Shown here: positions 52,995 through 61,876 of the stretch, in pieces
How positions within the stretch are numbered: the stretch's first letter is position 1
Layout of the letters: each line of letters begins with the position of its first letter
From: an uncultured Bacteroidia bacterium
GTDB lineage: Bacteria > Bacteroidota > Bacteroidia > Bacteroidales > UBA932
NCBI GenBank assembly: GCA_902785785.1
Contig: CADAAA010000004.1
Location: 186,001 to 250,000, forward strand
Length of the DNA: 64,000 nucleotides
Direction: 5' to 3'
Made by a program: the position numbers and the translations under genes
Notes under the pieces: generated by a model
The model's input: the letters and a program-made list of their open reading frames with translations, nothing else
Told to the model about the DNA's origin: nothing
The model's database searches: none

Positions 52995-54629
52995 TTGATG
53001 AGAGAAATCGAGATAGCAGTCCCGCTGGGGAAAATCCTTAGGGCTGACGAGGTCAAACGGACCGTGGCGAAGATGTTCCGCCTGAGCCGGAATGCCGTCA
53101 TACGGGTCGTGGACCCGACGCGCCCGGCTGCGGATGCCAAGTCTGCAGACGCGGCGCCACGGGCGTCGGCGACCTGCGTGATAACGCGCAGGAGCATCGA
53201 CGCGCGCGGCAAGGCCGTATGGCGCTACCGCGTCGAGGTCTATGGCGCGGATGAAGTCTACGAGCCGTACAGGTTGCCGGAGCTGCGCGATGCGCACGGA
53301 GCACAGACAGTGATAGTCGTAGGCGCAGGTCCGGCGGGCATGTTTGCCGCACTGAAGCTCCTGAGCCTCGGGCTGAGGCCCGTCGTGCTGGAGCGCGGCA
53401 AGGACGTGCACGCCCGCAAGGCGGACATGGCACGCCTCTCGCGCGACGGCGCGCTCGATCCCGACTCCAATTATTGTTTCGGTGAAGGTGGAGCCGGGGC
53501 TTTTTCCGATGGAAAACTCTATACCCGCTCCTCCAAGCGCGGTGACAACCGCGAAGTCCTGTACAGGCTTGTCGAGATGGGAGCCTCTCCTGAAATACTC
53601 ATAGATGCCCATCCCCATATCGGGACTGACAGGCTTCCTCTTGTGGTTGAGAATATCCGTCACCGTATCGAGGATCTCGGAGGGGAGTATCATTTCGGAG
53701 CTAAGGTCAGCGACATCTCAGTCGAGGACGGCGGTGTGCGCGTAAATACGGCCGACGGCCGGGATTTCCGCGCCGGGGCCGTCATACTTGCCACGGGTCA
53801 CTCCGCCCGTGATATATATGAGATGCTTGATTCAAAGGGAGTTGGCCTGGAAGCAAAGGGCTTTGCCCTGGGAGTCCGGGTTGAGCATCCACAATCACTT
53901 GTCAATGATTCCAGGTATCATGGCTCATATACTTCCGGGATGCCTGCCGCCGAGTATTCTTTCGTAGAGCAGGTTGACGGTAGGGGAGTGTTCTCTTTCT
54001 GCATGTGCCCGGGAGGCATTCTGGTCCCTTCTTCAACTGAGGAAGAAACTGTCGTACTGAACGGCATGTCCAACTCCGCCCGCAATTCCAGATGGGCGAA
54101 TGCCGGCGTCGTGGTTCAGATCGAGCCGGAAGATACGCCGGAACGGTATGCCGGAGACGGGCCGTTCGCCCTGCTGAACTTCCAGCGTGACGTGGAACGG
54201 AGCATGTATGCCGCGGTGCGAGAGATTGCCCCTGATGCGCACCCGTTTGCTGCACCGGCCCAGCGCATGACTGATTTCTGCAAGGGCAGGAAATCCAAGG
54301 ATCTCCCGGAGACTTCCTACCATCCAGGGGCGGTGTCTGTGCCTCTCCATGAAGTCTTGCCCCCTATGGTGGCAGGTCGTTTGCAGAAAGCTTTCCCTTT
54401 GGTAGACAAGAAGATACGCGGGTACTATACCTCCGATGCCCTGCTGCTGGGCACAGAGTCGCGGACTTCCTCTCCGGTGCGGATCATCCGTGACCCGGAG
54501 ACGATGCAGTGCCCTGCAGCCCCGCGCGTGTTCCCCTGTGGGGAAGGCGCGGGCTATTCCGGCGGCATCGTCTCCTCGGCCATTGACGGTATACGCTGCG
54601 CCGTCGCCGTCGCAACACTTTTCTTCTGA
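52995..54629 (+). CDS. FAD-dependent dehydrogenase (COG2509 family)
   Basis: The 544-residue protein has an N-terminal region of about 95 residues unique to COG2509, then a Rossmann dinucleotide motif GAGPAGMFAALKLL. YCFGEGGAGAFSDGKLYTR and ILATGHSARDIYEML follow, and FPCGEGAGYSGGIVSSAIDG comes at the C-terminus. The N-terminal region is RNA-binding-like in other members. No substrate is known. The start is MM; either ATG (52995 or 52998) is possible. It is likely co-transcribed with tsaD. Confidence 0.9.
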   Translation: MMREIEIAVPLGKILRADEVKRTVAKMFRLSRNAVIRVVDPTRPAADAKSADAAPRASATCVITRRSIDARGKAVWRYRVEVYGADEVYEPYRLPELRDAHGAQTVIVVGAGPAGMFAALKLLSLGLRPVVLERGKDVHARKADMARLSRDGALDPDSNYCFGEGGAGAFSDGKLYTRSSKRGDNREVLYRLVEMGASPEILIDAHPHIGTDRLPLVVENIRHRIEDLGGEYHFGAKVSDISVEDGGVRVNTADGRDFRAGAVILATGHSARDIYEMLDSKGVGLEAKGFALGVRVEHPQSLVNDSRYHGSYTSGMPAAEYSFVEQVDGRGVFSFCMCPGGILVPSSTEEETVVLNGMSNSARNSRWANAGVVVQIEPEDTPERYAGDGPFALLNFQRDVERSMYAAVREIAPDAHPFAAPAQRMTDFCKGRKSKDLPETSYHPGAVSVPLHEVLPPMVAGRLQKAFPLVDKKIRGYYTSDALLLGTESRTSSPVRIIRDPETMQCPAAPRVFPCGEGAGYSGGIVSSAIDGIRCAVAVATLFF

Positions 54630-54647
54630 GTGTCCGGACGTCTGTCA

Positions 54648-54758
54648 CCGTGATTTGTAAGTTCTTGTGGATTACGAATTTAGCCGAAATCTCCCTTGTC
54701 AATTATGCAAGGGAGAAAACATAGATTTCCCTCTAAATCAACATATTACAAATCACGG
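54648..54758. repeat. Palindromic element of about 111 bp upstream of tRNA-Thr
   Basis: Perfect 13-bp outer arms CCGTGATTTGTAA (54648-54660) and TTACAAATCACGG (54746-54758) enclose an inner 9-bp hairpin TCTCCCTTG/CAAGGGAGA at 54690-54716. Intermediate arm segments match partially. It is AT-richer than its surroundings and noncoding. It does not resemble the recG and mtaB elements. Confidence 0.7.
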
Positions 54759-54908
54759 CCTTTTTTGGGGGGGGAATGCGGTTATTGCGTCAGCGCCGGG
54801 GGCGAAGGAGGTGGAGTCCATCACCTCGATGACAGGCGTGTCGATATGGGCCATAAGGATTATCTCGCGGTCAGCTTTTGTTCCCGGGAGGGGAGAAAGC
54901 GTTTTCAT
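54753..54908 (-). pseudogene. Possible remnant of an M20/M28-type peptidase
   Basis: A 51-codon reading frame from the ATG at 54908 contains REIILMAHIDTP and SFAPGADA, which recall the metal-binding and PGADDN regions of M28 peptidases. The codons resemble those of real genes here. No further domain follows, and the sequence runs into a G8 run and the palindromic element. It may be a decayed gene end; the evidence is weak. Confidence 0.3.
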
Positions 54909-54921
54909 GGAGAGAAGGGAA

Positions 54922-54949
54922 TTAAAAAAGGGGATTCCGGAGAGTCCCC
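54922..54949 (-). terminator. Terminator after tRNA-Thr
   Basis: On the minus strand the stem AGGGGA...TCCCCT is followed by TTTTTT, directly after the CCA of tRNA-Thr. Confidence 0.7.
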
Positions 54950-55025
54950 TGGAGCCACTTGACAGACTTGAACTGACGACCTGCGCGTTACGAATGCGCT
55001 GCTCTACCGACTGAGCTAAAGTGGC
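54950..55025 (-). tRNA. tRNA-Thr (anticodon CGT)
   Basis: On the minus strand the cloverleaf has acceptor stem GCCACTT/AAGTGGC, a D arm AGCTCAGTCGGTAGAGC, an anticodon loop TTCGTAA (anticodon CGT) and a T arm with GTTCAAG. The 3' CCA is encoded at 54952-54950. The antisense ORF across it is not a gene. Confidence 0.95.
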
Positions 55026-55034
55026 ATTGGACTG

Positions 55035-55042
55035 CAAATATA
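55035..55042 (-). promoter_or_regulatory. -7 box of tRNA-Thr
   Basis: The minus strand reads TATATTTG, ending ten nucleotides before the tRNA 5' end at 55025. Confidence 0.6.
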
Positions 55043-55054
55043 AGCAATTTTTAG

Positions 55055-55062
55055 TATTTTTG
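55055..55062 (+). promoter_or_regulatory. -7 box of the BaiN-like flavoprotein gene
   Basis: TATTTTTG lies 17 nt before the ATG at 55080. A TTG at 55027-55029 is 25 nt upstream, longer than the usual spacing. Confidence 0.45.
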
Positions 55063-55079
55063 TAAAAAAACTGAAGAAT

Positions 55080-56483
55080 ATGAAATCGGAGATCATGGTC
55101 ATCGGAGGTGGCGCTTCAGGGCTTATGGCCGCCTATGGAGCGGCAAGTTTCCTGGTGAAGGGAGGGTCCGATGCGCAGGTGACTGTGCTTGAGAAAATGC
55201 CGCGTCCCGCCCGCAAAGTCATGATCACCGGCAAAGGCCGTTGCAATTTCACCAATGTCAAGGATTGGAATGCTTTTTCACAGCATATCCGCTCCAAATC
55301 CAATTTCGTCAAGCCGTCGTTCTATAACCTTGACAGTGAGGCTGTCCTGGATTTCTTCGAGTCCTATGGCATGAAGACGGTGGTCGAAAGGGGAGACCGC
55401 GCTTTTCCCGCATCCTATCATGCTTCGGATGTCGTGGACACACTGATGCGTGCCTGTACCGGGTACGGGGTGAAGGTCGTGACCGACTGCCCCGTGACCG
55501 GCATCGTGCGCATGCCTGACGGCTTCAAGGTCAATACTGCCGATGGCCTTGAGCATCGCTGCCGCAAGCTCATCATCGCCACCGGAGGCCTGTCCTATCC
55601 CGGTACGGGATCGACAGGCGACGGGCTTGCCTGGGCAGAGTCCCTCGGCCACGGCGTCAAGCCCTGCTTCCCGTCCCTGACCGCGCTGGTGCCGAAGGGC
55701 TACAAGACAGAGGAAGTCATCTCCCGGGGAAAGGGTCATATAGACCGCAGTACACCGCTTTCTGAATTCGGCAAGTCCCTGGCAGGCATACAGTTGAAGA
55801 ATATCTCCCTCGCTGCGGTCATCGACGGTACGGTGGTGGAGAGCGAGTTCGGTGACATCGACTTTACCGACGGCGGCATCGAAGGCCCCGTAGGATTCCA
55901 GCTCAGCCGCCGCTGTGTCAAGGCCATCATAAACGGTTCCAAGGTCACTCTCCGTCTGGACCTCAAGCCGGGTATCGAGGTCGGCGAGATCTCTTCAAGG
56001 GTAAAATCCCTTTGGGATGAGATCACCCGTGACCCCCGCAGCCGCGGGAAAGGTGACAAAGAGAAATGCCGTATCCTGCTTGGCAAGCTCATGCCATGGG
56101 ACCTGATCCCTGCTTTCCTGGCTTCCCATCCAGACATCGTCACTCTCAAACGCAAGGCCGGGACCAGGGAAAGCGGCGGACGTTACAGCATCGGTGCCCA
56201 GCAGGCTTTCATCAACCTCTCCGGCATTTCCAAAGCGCTGAAAGAGTGGGACTTCCCCATAGACGGTTTTGTCGGCTACGAGCGATGCGTAGTCACTGCC
56301 GGAGGTGTCGATACTGATGAATTGCTGCCCAAAACCATGGAGTCCAGGATCGTCCCCGGAATATATTTCTGCGGGGAGGTCATGGACATGGATTCCGATA
56401 CAGGAGGATACAATCTCCAGACGGCCTTCTGCACGGGATTCCTCGCCGGCCAGTCTGCCGCCAAGGCTCTGCTCGCTCAATAA
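55080..56483 (+). CDS. BaiN/HI0933-family NAD(P)/FAD-dependent oxidoreductase
   Basis: The 467-residue protein has the Rossmann motif GGGASGLMAAYGA, the family motif GKGRCNFTNV near residue 57 and GGLSYPGTGSTGDGLAWAE. A C-terminal VTAGGVDTDEL and FCGEVMDMDSDTGGYNLQTA follow. Members are annotated as BaiN or aminoacetone oxidase; their true substrate is mostly unknown. The ATG at 55080 is well placed behind a -7 box. It is followed by the SRP RNA. Confidence 0.9.
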   Translation: MKSEIMVIGGGASGLMAAYGAASFLVKGGSDAQVTVLEKMPRPARKVMITGKGRCNFTNVKDWNAFSQHIRSKSNFVKPSFYNLDSEAVLDFFESYGMKTVVERGDRAFPASYHASDVVDTLMRACTGYGVKVVTDCPVTGIVRMPDGFKVNTADGLEHRCRKLIIATGGLSYPGTGSTGDGLAWAESLGHGVKPCFPSLTALVPKGYKTEEVISRGKGHIDRSTPLSEFGKSLAGIQLKNISLAAVIDGTVVESEFGDIDFTDGGIEGPVGFQLSRRCVKAIINGSKVTLRLDLKPGIEVGEISSRVKSLWDEITRDPRSRGKGDKEKCRILLGKLMPWDLIPAFLASHPDIVTLKRKAGTRESGGRYSIGAQQAFINLSGISKALKEWDFPIDGFVGYERCVVTAGGVDTDELLPKTMESRIVPGIYFCGEVMDMDSDTGGYNLQTAFCTGFLAGQSAAKALLAQ

Positions 56484-56493
56484 TCGGGCTTTT

Positions 56494-56524
56494 TTTGACG
56501 TATTCCGAAAAAACACTATATTTG
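56494..56524 (+). promoter_or_regulatory. Promoter of the SRP RNA gene
   Basis: TTTG at 56494-56497 and TATATTTG at 56517-56524 are separated by 19 nt, an excellent Bacteroidota promoter placed five nucleotides before the RNA. Confidence 0.85.
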
Positions 56525-56528
56525 CATC

Positions 56529-56625
56529 GGGAAAGTCGTACACGACCAGCTCCCTCTGAACTCCCCCAGGGTAGGAATGCAGCAAGGGTAGGAGGTCGTA
56601 GCGGTGCGATGTACTAAGCTTTCCC
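56529..56625 (+). ncRNA. ffs: Signal recognition particle RNA, small bacterial type
   Basis: A 97-nt sequence is closed by GGGAAAG and CTTTCCC and has the conserved apical SRP features: CCCCCAGG, then GGAATGCAGCAAGGG, corresponding to the SRP54-binding internal loops and GNAR-type tip. A T run follows as a terminator. Together with Ffh it targets membrane proteins. No protein is encoded here. Confidence 0.9.
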
Positions 56626-56653
56626 TTTTTTCGTTTTCCAGCCGATTGCCACT

Positions 56654-58069
56654 ATGAATTCCCATTTATTCTTTATCGCAGCCGCTTTCGCCGCGCTTTC
56701 CACCGTCGTTTCATGCAATACCGTGTCCAGTACCCCCGATGTGCTGAAACCCCGTATTGTCGTTTGCACTGACATCGGTCCGGCGGAGGTTGAGCCTGAC
56801 GACAACGAGTCGGCTGTCCGCCTGCTGTCCTATGCGGACCGATTCGAGATAGAAGCCATCATCACCACCATCGGATGGAACTGTGATCCGTATCCGGAGG
56901 AATGGGCGGAGTATCTCTACCGTGTGATTGACGGCTACTCCGTGGACGTCGCCAATCTGATGAAGAGGTCGGGGCAGGAAGGATTCCTCTCCCGCGAGGA
57001 GGAAGAGGGTACGCAGTCGCTCGGATACTGGCCAAGTGCGGAATATATACGCGGCCGTTCGGTCATGGGCAGTACTAGGGCCGGTATCGGGGTTATCGGC
57101 GAGGGAAATGATTCGCCTGGCAGCGACCTTCTCATCAAGCTGGCTGACGAGGACGACCCGCGTCCCATCTGGGTGTGTTCCTGGGGTGGCGCGAATACCC
57201 TTTCCCAGGCCATCTGGCGCGTTCAACAGGAGCGCTCTCCGGAAGAGCTGAAGGCTTTCGTCAGGAAATTCAGGCTCTATACTATCACCGACCAGGACAT
57301 GGTGTATGCGATGCGCATGAACCGCGCGTACAGTTCGCACCAGTGGCTCCGCAGGGACTTCTCCGATGACTTGATGCTCGTATGGGACGAGAGTGCATGG
57401 CTGAACCAGAATACTTTGGGCGTCAGGAATTGGGACAAATATGCCGAACTTATCCAGAACCACGGTGCCATGGGCAAGGTATATCCCCATTATCTGTGGG
57501 GAGTGGAAGGAGACACCCCCAGTTTCCTTAATGTTATGCCCAACGGTCTCAACGATCCGGAGCATCCGGAGCAGGTAGGCTGGGGCGGCTGCCACCAGTT
57601 CGGCATCTCTCCCGACAGGGAGACCTATGCCTGGACCAACTGGCAGAAGCCGCTGAAGGATATTTCGAACGAATACGAGCACAAGTTCTATCCGGATGAG
57701 TTCAATGATTTCGCGGCCCGCATGCAATGGGCTGAGGAAGGACAGGGGAACAGGAACCCTGTTGTGGTTGTAAATGGTGATAACGGTCTGAAACCTCTGG
57801 AAATCAAGACCAAAGCCGGAAAAAAGATCAGTATCGACGCTTCGAAGTCATCCGATCCTGACGGTGACGCCCTTAGCTTCAACTGGTGGTTCCAGGTGTT
57901 CCCGGACGACGGCCCGCTTCCCGGGATAACGGATGCTTCGGCTTCAAAAGTTGTTTTCACTGTTCCTTCCGATGCTTCGGGACGTACGTTCCATCTTGTG
58001 TGCGAAGTACATGACGACGGTACTTTCAACCTCGCTTCTTATAGGCGCATTATCATCACGGTAGACTGA
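56654..58069 (+). CDS. DUF1593 (nucleoside hydrolase-like) lipoprotein
   Basis: The 471-residue protein has a lipoprotein signal ending STVVSC (Cys21). A DUF1593 domain follows with the acidic VVCTDIGPAEVEPDDNESAVR motif (nucleoside hydrolase-like Asp cluster) and WVCSWGGANTLSQAIW. A C-terminal beta-sandwich comes last (SIDASKSSDPDGDALSFNWW). It resembles Sde182-type glycan-associated proteins. It is likely exported and acts on a glycan or nucleoside; the substrate is unknown. It lies 28 bp after the SRP RNA, and no independent promoter was seen. Confidence 0.85.
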   Translation: MNSHLFFIAAAFAALSTVVSCNTVSSTPDVLKPRIVVCTDIGPAEVEPDDNESAVRLLSYADRFEIEAIITTIGWNCDPYPEEWAEYLYRVIDGYSVDVANLMKRSGQEGFLSREEEEGTQSLGYWPSAEYIRGRSVMGSTRAGIGVIGEGNDSPGSDLLIKLADEDDPRPIWVCSWGGANTLSQAIWRVQQERSPEELKAFVRKFRLYTITDQDMVYAMRMNRAYSSHQWLRRDFSDDLMLVWDESAWLNQNTLGVRNWDKYAELIQNHGAMGKVYPHYLWGVEGDTPSFLNVMPNGLNDPEHPEQVGWGGCHQFGISPDRETYAWTNWQKPLKDISNEYEHKFYPDEFNDFAARMQWAEEGQGNRNPVVVVNGDNGLKPLEIKTKAGKKISIDASKSSDPDGDALSFNWWFQVFPDDGPLPGITDASASKVVFTVPSDASGRTFHLVCEVHDDGTFNLASYRRIIITVD

Positions 58070-58089
58070 TCCTCTTCCCCCTTCACGTC

Positions 58090-59133
58090 ATGAATCCTGT
58101 CTCGGCCAGACTTTTGAGCCAGCAGCTCATCTGTCCTCAATTCACTTCGCCGCACGACGTGGTGGAGTGGATGGGTGCGATGCAGGCTCAGGATTACAGG
58201 ATGATGCGATGGGCGGTTGCTATGAGGACGGTAAAGCCCTCGGCAAGGGCTTTTGAAAAGGATTTCAACGAAGGCCGTATCATCCGTACGCACCTGTTCC
58301 GCACTACCTGGCATCTCGTGGCGGGTGAAGATCTGGGTTGGATGCTGGAGCTCTGCCGGGAACCGGCCATGCGGGGGCTCCGCGGCTGGATGAATACCAA
58401 TGGAGTATTCATCCCCGAGGCGGAGCAAGCCGCTGTCCAGCAGGTCTTTTCCGATGTCCTTTCCGTAAGGCGGACAGCGATGAAAAGCGACCTTGCCGCT
58501 GCATTGGAAGACCGCGGGATGTCTATGCCTGACCAGAGGCTTTCATACCATATCCGTCTGGCGGAGTATGCCGGCCTTTTGTGCAGCGGAGACCTCCTCC
58601 CGCTCAAGAAAAGCTATTCACTGGTTTCTGAGAAGCTGCCGTCGGCGGTGCACATGCCACGGGAAGAAGCCCTGGCCCTGCTGGCCAGGAAGTACTTCCG
58701 TAGCCATGGCCCCGCCACTCTCGAAGACTTCGTCTGGTGGAGCGGCCTCGGGATAAACGACTGCCGTTCAGGTATTTCTTTGCTCGGAAATGAATTGATT
58801 CATGAGCGTTGGAAAGGCTTAGACTTCATTTCGCACTGCGACTCCCGCACCCGCGGTTTCCGCAGCGGCTGCGTGCACCTTCTTCCGCCCTACGACGAAT
58901 ACCTGATCGGCTACAAAAGCCGCCAAATAGTCCTTCACCCTGACCATAGCCACAAGGCCCATAACAACAGGGGCATCTTCTGGCCTGTCATCCTTCTGGA
59001 CGGCGAAGTTGTCGGCAACTGGAGTGCCGCGGCCGGAAAGGTTTCCACAACCCCTTTCCATCCTGACACTCATCTCGACTCCGATGTTCTCCAGCATCAG
59101 ATCGTCCGCTTCATCCGCTTCATCGGCAAATAG
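58090..59133 (+). CDS. AlkZ-like winged-helix DNA glycosylase (HTH_42 family)
   Basis: The 347-residue protein matches the winged-helix HTH_42 family (COG3214). It has the QxQ motif MQAQDY (Gln32 and Gln34) in the N-terminal part and the characteristic TWHLVAGEDLGWML, DLLPLKKSYSLVSEKLP and LLPPYDEYLIGYKSR. In AlkZ the two Gln residues act in excising bulky alkylated or crosslinked bases. A DNA-repair function is therefore plausible. It follows the DUF1593 gene by 20 nt and converges on hutI. Confidence 0.8.
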   Translation: MNPVSARLLSQQLICPQFTSPHDVVEWMGAMQAQDYRMMRWAVAMRTVKPSARAFEKDFNEGRIIRTHLFRTTWHLVAGEDLGWMLELCREPAMRGLRGWMNTNGVFIPEAEQAAVQQVFSDVLSVRRTAMKSDLAAALEDRGMSMPDQRLSYHIRLAEYAGLLCSGDLLPLKKSYSLVSEKLPSAVHMPREEALALLARKYFRSHGPATLEDFVWWSGLGINDCRSGISLLGNELIHERWKGLDFISHCDSRTRGFRSGCVHLLPPYDEYLIGYKSRQIVLHPDHSHKAHNNRGIFWPVILLDGEVVGNWSAAAGKVSTTPFHPDTHLDSDVLQHQIVRFIRFIGK

Positions 59134-59165
59134 AACCGCGTTAACCTTCTACCGCTAGGCGAAAG

Positions 59166-60389
59166 CTAAGCGTGGATTGGGAGTCCGCGGAGGAGGACGG
59201 TGCGGATGTACGGGGTGCGGTAGTGGTAGGCGAGACGGGTGAGGTTCCAACCAGGCTGAGTGACGGTCAGATTGGCAATCTTGCCGGGGGTAATGGAGCC
59301 GGCGAGATGCGCGACCCCCATGGCATAGGCGCTGTTGAGCGTGACCGCATTGAAGGCCTGGACGGGAGTAAGGCGCATCCGGATGCAGCCGAGTGCCATT
59401 ACGAAACGCATGTCTCCAGAAGGGGAGGATCCGGGGTTGTAGTCCGAGGCGAGGGCGATGCCCAGGCCGGCATGGATGTAATCCTTTGCCGGGGCATAGG
59501 GGATGCCGAGGAAGAAAGACGAACCGGGGAGCATCGTCGGCATGGTCGGCGTGCCTTTGAGCGCTTCTATCTGCGCGGGCCCGCTGCGCTCGAGGTGATC
59601 CACCGAAAGGGCGCCATACCGCACGCCGACTTCCACTCCGCCGCTCTCGGCGAGCTCGTTGGCATGGATCTTTGCCGGAAGCCCGAAGGCTGCTCCGGCC
59701 TTCAAAATGCGTCCGGTATCCTCTGGCGTAAAGAATCCTTCATCGCAGAAAACATCCACGAAATCAGCCAGTTCCGCTGCCTGTGGCATCATTCCGGCAA
59801 TAGTGTCGACATACCCGTCGTGCGTGTAGCCCCGGCCTACTGCGTGCGCGCCGAGGAACGTCGCGCGCACCACGGCCGGGACGCTCTGCCGTATACGGCG
59901 TATTACCCGAAGCATCTTCATTTCATCTTCGGGATTGAGACCGTATCCGCTCTTGATCTCGATGGCTCCCGTACCGGCCGCCATTACCTCCCGTACGCGT
60001 TCCATTGACTGGCTGAAAAGATCATCTTCGGAAGTACGGTGGAGCAGATCGGAAGAGTTCAGGATGCCGCCGCCGCGGGCTGCGATCTCCTCATAGGATA
60101 GTCCGTTGATCTTGTCGAGGAACTCTCCTTCGCGGCTGCCAGCGTACACGACGTGCGTATGGCTGTCGCAGAAAGCCGGCATGACCATGCCGCCATCTGC
60201 ATCAAGCACGTCGGAGTCGGTTTCCGGACACTCGGACATGGGACCGAAATCCTTGATGAGTCCGTCCTCGATGCGGATCCACGCGTCCTTGAGGATACCG
60301 GTCTCCGACATCTCCGCGCCCTGCTTGCGCAGCACGCCTTCCGGCACTATGCCGACGAGTTCTCCTATGTTGACTATCAACAGTTTCAC
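59166..60389 (-). CDS. hutI: Imidazolonepropionase
   Basis: The 407-residue protein has the amidohydrolase motif DSHTHVVYAG (His77 and His79), later metal residues in GAHAVGRGY and HANELAESGG, and LASDYNPGSSP at the C-terminal metal site. It opens the imidazolone ring of 4-imidazolone-5-propanoate in histidine degradation. The start is GTG at 60389, overlapping the hutH stop as TAGTG. It is the last gene of the hut operon in this window. Confidence 0.96.
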   Translation of the reverse strand: MKLLIVNIGELVGIVPEGVLRKQGAEMSETGILKDAWIRIEDGLIKDFGPMSECPETDSDVLDADGGMVMPAFCDSHTHVVYAGSREGEFLDKINGLSYEEIAARGGGILNSSDLLHRTSEDDLFSQSMERVREVMAAGTGAIEIKSGYGLNPEDEMKMLRVIRRIRQSVPAVVRATFLGAHAVGRGYTHDGYVDTIAGMMPQAAELADFVDVFCDEGFFTPEDTGRILKAGAAFGLPAKIHANELAESGGVEVGVRYGALSVDHLERSGPAQIEALKGTPTMPTMLPGSSFFLGIPYAPAKDYIHAGLGIALASDYNPGSSPSGDMRFVMALGCIRMRLTPVQAFNAVTLNSAYAMGVAHLAGSITPGKIANLTVTQPGWNLTRLAYHYRTPYIRTVLLRGLPIHA

Positions 60390-61876
60390 TATAAATACTG
60401 TTCCTGGCGGATGAATTGGACTGACTTGGCGATCAGAGGCTGCATGACAGTGTCGTTGTCGATGAACGGCACGACCTTGCGGTAGTCTTTGAAGATCCTC
60501 TCTATGACGGGCGACGACTTGGCCGGACGGCGGAATTCCAGTGCCTGGGCGGCGTTGAAAAGCTCGATGGCCAGTACGGTCTCGACGTTGTCGACAATGC
60601 GGACCAGTTTGGTAGCTGAGTTGGAGCCCATGCTGACATGGTCTTCCTGACCCTGAGAGGAAGGGATGGAGTCGCAGGAGGCGGGCCAGCAGAGGCCCTT
60701 GTTCTGGCTGACGATGGAGGCTGCGGTATATTGCGGAATCATGAAGCCGCTGTTAAGTCCCGGGTTGGCTACCAAGTACTTGGGCAGTCCGCGCAACCCA
60801 TGGATGAGCTGGTATGTACGCCTCTCGGAGATACTCGCCAGCTCCGACATCGCGATGCTCAGGGCATCCATAGGGATGGCGATCGGTTCGCCGTGGAAAT
60901 TGCCGGCGGAGATGACCATATCCTCGTCAGGGAAGATATTGGGGTTGTCAGTCGCCGAATTGATCTCGTTCTCAATGACTGACTCGACATACATGATATT
61001 GTCCTTGACAGCTCCGTGGACCTGGGGTATGCAGCGGAAGCTGTATGGGTCCTGCACATGCTCCTTCGGACGGTTGATAAGTTCGCTGCCTTCGAGGATC
61101 TCCAAGAACCGCTTCCCGGTGCTGATCTGTCCGCGGTGCGGACGAAGCTGGTGGGTGAGGGGAAGGAAGGGCTCGATGCGTCCGTCATATGCATCGAGGG
61201 ACATTGCGCCGATGCGGTCGGCCCACTTGGACAGGCGTATGCTCTTGAGCAGGGCCCAGACCGCATGCGCGCTCATGAACTGGGTGCCGTTCAGCAGGGC
61301 AAGGCCTTCCTTGGACTGGAGCCGGATGGGCTGCCATCCCAGTTCCTTCCAGACTTCGGCCGAAGGCCGTACCTGTCCCTTGTACAGCACTTCACCGAGG
61401 CCGATCAGCGGCAGGCTCAGATGTGCGAGGGGAGCAAGGTCACCGGAAGCCCCGAGCGACCCTTGCTGGTATACGACTGGCAGGACATCGTTGTTGAACA
61501 TGTCGATGAGCCTCTGGACCGTGACCAGCTGGGCTCCGGAGTGACCGTATGCGAGGCTCTGCGCCTTGAGGAACAGCATAAGCTTGACGATCTCCGGACG
61601 CACGGTCTCGCCGGAGCCGCAGGCATGCGACATGACAAGGTTGTGCTGGAGCTGCGACAGGTCTTCGACGGGGATGGTGACATTGTATAACGATCCGAAT
61701 CCCGTGGTGATGCCGTAGAGCGGCCTGTCAATGTCTTCCATCTTGCTGTCCAGGTACTTGCGGCATTTTATGACGTTGTCTGTGGACTCGTGGGACAGGG
61801 CGATCTTTTCTTTGTTGTCAAGTATTTCCTTCATCCTCTCAAGGGAGAGGCGTGTCGATGAGATATAATGTGTCAT
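60389..61876 (-). CDS. hutH: Histidine ammonia-lyase
   Basis: The protein (495 residues from the ATG at 61876) has the MIO-forming triad ASG at residues 143-145 in GSLGASGDLAPLAH, and the catalytic Tyr region RPLYGITTGFG. It deaminates histidine to urocanate. The ATG overlaps the hutU stop as ATGA; the longer frame further upstream is inside hutU. It is co-translated with hutU and hutI. Confidence 0.97.
   Translation of the reverse strand: MTHYISSTRLSLERMKEILDNKEKIALSHESTDNVIKCRKYLDSKMEDIDRPLYGITTGFGSLYNVTIPVEDLSQLQHNLVMSHACGSGETVRPEIVKLMLFLKAQSLAYGHSGAQLVTVQRLIDMFNNDVLPVVYQQGSLGASGDLAPLAHLSLPLIGLGEVLYKGQVRPSAEVWKELGWQPIRLQSKEGLALLNGTQFMSAHAVWALLKSIRLSKWADRIGAMSLDAYDGRIEPFLPLTHQLRPHRGQISTGKRFLEILEGSELINRPKEHVQDPYSFRCIPQVHGAVKDNIMYVESVIENEINSATDNPNIFPDEDMVISAGNFHGEPIAIPMDALSIAMSELASISERRTYQLIHGLRGLPKYLVANPGLNSGFMIPQYTAASIVSQNKGLCWPASCDSIPSSQGQEDHVSMGSNSATKLVRIVDNVETVLAIELFNAAQALEFRRPAKSSPVIERIFKDYRKVVPFIDNDTVMQPLIAKSVQFIRQEQYL

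Noticed and set aside
54753-55037. 95-codon minus-strand frame crossing tRNA-Thr
   Set aside because: Its N-terminal ATLAQSVEQRIRNAQVVSSS is the translated complement of the tRNA gene, a well-known false gene. Only the part from 54908 onward was kept as a weak peptidase remnant.
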